Part shown: one piece after another, positions 37,686 through 40,019 of the stretch | Position numbering within the stretch: position 1 is the stretch's first letter | Layout of the letters: the number at the start of each line of letters is the position of its first letter | Origin: Streptomyces ipomoeae 91-03 | Lineage (GTDB): Bacteria; Actinomycetota; Actinomycetes; Streptomycetales; Streptomycetaceae | Reading direction: 5' to 3' | NCBI RefSeq assembly: GCF_000317595.1 | Contig: NZ_AEJC01000467.1 | Location: 1-40,019 of the forward strand | DNA length: 40,019 nucleotides | Made by a program: the position numbers and the translations under genes | Notes under the pieces: model-generated | What the model was told of the DNA's origin: nothing | Database searches by the model: none | What the model saw: only the letters and a program-made list of their open reading frames with translations

Positions 37686-39875
37686 TTGAGTCGTGAAACT
37701 GACACTTCGTCCTCCGGGGCCCATGGGCGCGGCAGCACCGCGTACCCGTCGGGGACACCGCCGTACGGCACGCCCGCGGCCACCGACAACGGCGCCGACA
37801 CGGCCCGGCCGGGCGCCGGCGAGCGGCCGGACGGGCCCAAGACCGAGACCACGCTGACGACGCGGGTCCGGATCAACATCCCCGGGTCACGCCCCATCCC
37901 GCCCGTCGTCGTCCGCAAGCCGGTCGGCGAGGGAGCGGCGGACGACGCCGGGTCCGAGTCGGAGACCACCGGCACCACGGCCATGCCCGTGCTGACGGAC
38001 CCCCCGGCCCCCGCGCCGGAACCGGCCCCGGCGGCCGAGGACAGGCCGACGAGCGACTGGTTCGCGCCACGCAAGGCCTCTGCCGCGCCCAAGGGGACGA
38101 GCGGCGGCGCCGGCAATGGCGCCGGGTTCACCACGGGCCCGGCACCCACTCCGGGCTCCGGCGCGCCGGGCGGCTCCGTCCCGGGCCCCCGCCCCGGCGG
38201 CGGCAACGGCGCAGGTCCGCTGGCCGGTGGCCCCGGCGGCGCCCGGCCCGGCGCCCCGCGCCCCGGCATGGGCGGCGGCTCCCGGCCCGGCGGTACGAAC
38301 GGCGCCGGGCTCCCCGGTGCCACCGGCGCCGGACCGGTGGCTCCCGGCCACGGCGGCGGCACCGGCTCCTTCGACGTCTCGGCCGCGCTCGCCGCCACCA
38401 AGTCCGAGCGCGAGGAGCTGCCGTACTTCTCCGACAACGGCGCCGGGCACGGCCCCTCCGGACCGAACGGCCACTCCGGCCCCGCGGGCCCGACCACCGG
38501 TCCCGTCACCGGCGACAGCCCGCTCGGCCCGCCCGCCACCCCGGGCGATCCCTTCGCCCGTCCCGGTGCGGACTTCTCCAGCCCCGGTGCGGACTTCTCC
38601 AGCCCCGGCGCGGACTTCTCCAGCCCGGGCGCCGACTTCTCCCACTCCGGCGGCCTCAGCGACGACACCGCGATCCTCACCCCGCAGCGGCCCGCCCCCG
38701 AGCCCGGCGGCCAGGGCTACGGCGGCTCCGGCTCCGCCCTGGACAACCCCTCCGGGCACACCCTGACCAGTGGCATCCCCGTGGTGCCGCCGAACACCCA
38801 GGGCGCCCCGTTCGGCCCGGGCGACGGCGCGACCCGGCACACGCCGCCGAAGCTGCCCGATCCCGGCCCGCAGCAGAAGCCCAGCGGGGCGAAGGACGGG
38901 AAGTCGGCCAAGCCCGCCAAGCCGGCCAAGAAGAAGGGCCGCAGCAAGCTCGGGATGCTCGTCGGCGGTGTCGTCGTCCTCGGCGGCGGTGTCTACGGCG
39001 CCGGACTCCTCATGAACCACTCCGACGTCCCCAAGGGCACCACCGTGCTCGGGGTCGACATCGGCGGCGGCACCCGCGACGAGGCCGTCAACAAGCTCGA
39101 CGAGGCCTTCGAGGACCGTGCGGAGTCGGCGCTGAAGCTGAACGTCGACGGCGAGACGATCTCCCTCAGGCCGGACCAGGCCGGACTCCAGTTCGACATG
39201 CAGGACACGGTCCGCGCCGCCGCCGTCAGCGACTACAACCCCGTCTCCGTGATCGGCTCCCTCTTCGGCCAGAAGCGGGTCGTCGAGCCCGTCATGCCCG
39301 TCGACAAGGAGAAGCTCCAGGCCGCCCTCCAGCGCGCCGCGGGCAGCTCCGGCACGGCGAGCGACGGCACCGTCAAGTACGAGCCGGGCAAGGCCGTCGC
39401 CGTCTACGGCAAGGAGGGCAAGGGCATCGACGCCACCGGGTCCGTCACGGCCGTCGAGGAGGCGTACCGCACCCTGGTCGAGACCGGCAAGGCCGACGCC
39501 GTGAACCTCCCGACCAAGACCCAGGAGCCGTCGGTCGACAAGGCCGAGGTCGACCGGTTCATGAAGGAGTTCGCCGAGCCGGCGATGTCCGCCACCGTCA
39601 CCGTCCAGACGGACGCCGCGCACAGCATCCAGCTGAGCCCGCAGAACTCCCTGTGGAAGTTCCTCACCGTCAAGGCCGTCGACGGCAAGCTCGTCGACTC
39701 CTACAACGAGAAGGCCCTCAAGGAGCTCTACGGCGGCACCTTCGACGAGGTCCTGATCACCCGAGCCACCGGCGAGAAAACCCCGGTCACGGTGGAGGAC
39801 GTCTACGGCGCGCTGCGCTTGGCGTTGAGGAGCAAGACGGACAGGGTCGCGGTCATCGAGACGAACCCGAGCTGA
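37686..39875 (+). CDS. VanW/PG-binding-like single-pass membrane protein with long disordered N-terminus
   Basis: A 729-residue protein starting at TTG 37686, eight bases after a GGGAG site. Residues 1-410 are Pro/Gly/Ala/Thr-rich and surely disordered, including (GADFSSP)3 repeats near 294-315. A Lys/Arg cluster (KPAKPAKKKGRSK) precedes one membrane helix, LGMLVGGVVVLGGGVYGAGL (about 423-442). The outer part starts TTVLGVDIGGGTRDEAVNKL and contains LNVDGETISLRPDQAGLQFD, as in the PG_binding_4/VanW N-terminal repeat, and then a second such repeat. The catalytic-like VanW domain is not seen. A cell-envelope role is inferred. The topology places the disordered half inside the cell. Confidence 0.8.
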   Translation: MSRETDTSSSGAHGRGSTAYPSGTPPYGTPAATDNGADTARPGAGERPDGPKTETTLTTRVRINIPGSRPIPPVVVRKPVGEGAADDAGSESETTGTTAMPVLTDPPAPAPEPAPAAEDRPTSDWFAPRKASAAPKGTSGGAGNGAGFTTGPAPTPGSGAPGGSVPGPRPGGGNGAGPLAGGPGGARPGAPRPGMGGGSRPGGTNGAGLPGATGAGPVAPGHGGGTGSFDVSAALAATKSEREELPYFSDNGAGHGPSGPNGHSGPAGPTTGPVTGDSPLGPPATPGDPFARPGADFSSPGADFSSPGADFSSPGADFSHSGGLSDDTAILTPQRPAPEPGGQGYGGSGSALDNPSGHTLTSGIPVVPPNTQGAPFGPGDGATRHTPPKLPDPGPQQKPSGAKDGKSAKPAKPAKKKGRSKLGMLVGGVVVLGGGVYGAGLLMNHSDVPKGTTVLGVDIGGGTRDEAVNKLDEAFEDRAESALKLNVDGETISLRPDQAGLQFDMQDTVRAAAVSDYNPVSVIGSLFGQKRVVEPVMPVDKEKLQAALQRAAGSSGTASDGTVKYEPGKAVAVYGKEGKGIDATGSVTAVEEAYRTLVETGKADAVNLPTKTQEPSVDKAEVDRFMKEFAEPAMSATVTVQTDAAHSIQLSPQNSLWKFLTVKAVDGKLVDSYNEKALKELYGGTFDEVLITRATGEKTPVTVEDVYGALRLALRSKTDRVAVIETNPS
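38565..38645 (+). repeat. 21-bp tandem repeats in the VanW-like gene
   Basis: Three units of 21 bp at 38565, 38586 and 38607 plus a partial fourth at 38628 encode GADFSSP repeats. The first two are identical, the third has one changed base, and the last is diverged. The unit is a multiple of three, so frame is kept. Confidence 0.9.
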
Positions 39876-39947
39876 CCGCTCCGCCGGGGTCGAGCCGTGT
39901 GCGCCGTTGGGGTGCGGGCTGTTCTCCGGCCGCGGGCCCGATGTGGC

Positions 39948-39990
39948 TGGTCGCGTAGTTCCCCGCGCCCCTCACGGGGCGCAGCGGCAC
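39948..39990. repeat. Partial dispersed palindromic repeat at the window end
   Basis: TGGTCGCGTAGTTCCCCGCG leads into GCGCCCC (39965-39971), TCAC and GGGGCGC (39976-39982), a perfect 7-bp stem with a four-base loop. This is the same family as the hairpins at 8479 and 20872. It lies 70 bp after the VanW-like gene and is a likely terminator for it. Confidence 0.7.
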
Positions 39991-40019
39991 CCTGTCGGCG
40001 CCGGTGAGCGAAACCCGCC

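Noticed and set aside
36101..38680. An 859-codon minus-strand frame opposite mshB and the VanW-like gene
   Set aside because: Antisense of mshB. The repetitive LEKSAPG-type product simply mirrors the GADFSSP repeats of the plus strand.

Overview
The window is about 40 kb of very GC-rich DNA with strong G/C third-position bias, frequent GTG/TTG starts and four-base stop/start overlaps. Gene content points to the core chromosome of a Streptomyces species: a five-gene oligopeptide permease in the order of the bldK sporulation locus, a SpoIIE-type phosphatase with several sensor domains, mycothiol deacetylase MshB, a mycobacterial-type second succinate dehydrogenase, and the GC-rich palindromic intergenic repeats common in this genus. 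The genus is inferred from these features; no database search was made.

Layout. 1-5 kb: a Uma2 nuclease-like gene, a small membrane protein (DUF6223-like) divergent from a NarL-type two-component pair, an unlisted 57-residue membrane peptide, and a PLP enzyme of the threonine synthase fold. 5-9 kb: a DUF4190/septum-formation-like membrane protein, a GntR/UTRA regulator with a palindromic operator candidate, a 63-residue SPOR-like protein, a Nudix hydrolase and an RsbW-like ATPase. 9.4-14.2 kb: a PAS-PAS-GAF-PP2C-HATPase regulator, a membrane coiled-coil protein resembling TPM proteins but without the TPM domain, and a small membrane protein. 14.2-18.2 kb (minus strand): a four-gene cluster with a coiled-coil protein, a membrane anchor, SdhA and SdhB. 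18.5-23.2 kb: an orphan peptide-binding lipoprotein with two low-complexity inserts, then typA. 23.6-29.9 kb: bldKABCDE-type oligopeptide importer. 30-33.2 kb: a HAD phosphatase, a coupled two-gene zeta-toxin unit, and the decayed remnant of another peptide-transporter ATPase. 33.3-40 kb: an S9 peptidase, a 64-residue membrane protein, mshB, a DUF6113-like gene, a 43-residue ORF and a VanW/PG-binding-like membrane protein.

How it fits together. The central theme is peptide uptake and development: a lone binding protein, a complete BldK-type importer and a relic of another importer lie within 15 kb. The SpoIIE-type regulator and its neighbouring ATPase fit partner-switching control of sigma factors. 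The most unusual features are at the level of DNA structure. A 44-bp GC-rich palindromic repeat sits inside the coding regions of both mshB and the S9 peptidase. A 67-bp repeat occurs twice without a mismatch, in opposite orientation. The zeta toxin carries five 42-bp in-frame repeats. A long hairpin lies between the bldKB and bldKC genes, and short tandem duplications cross the stop codons of two genes.
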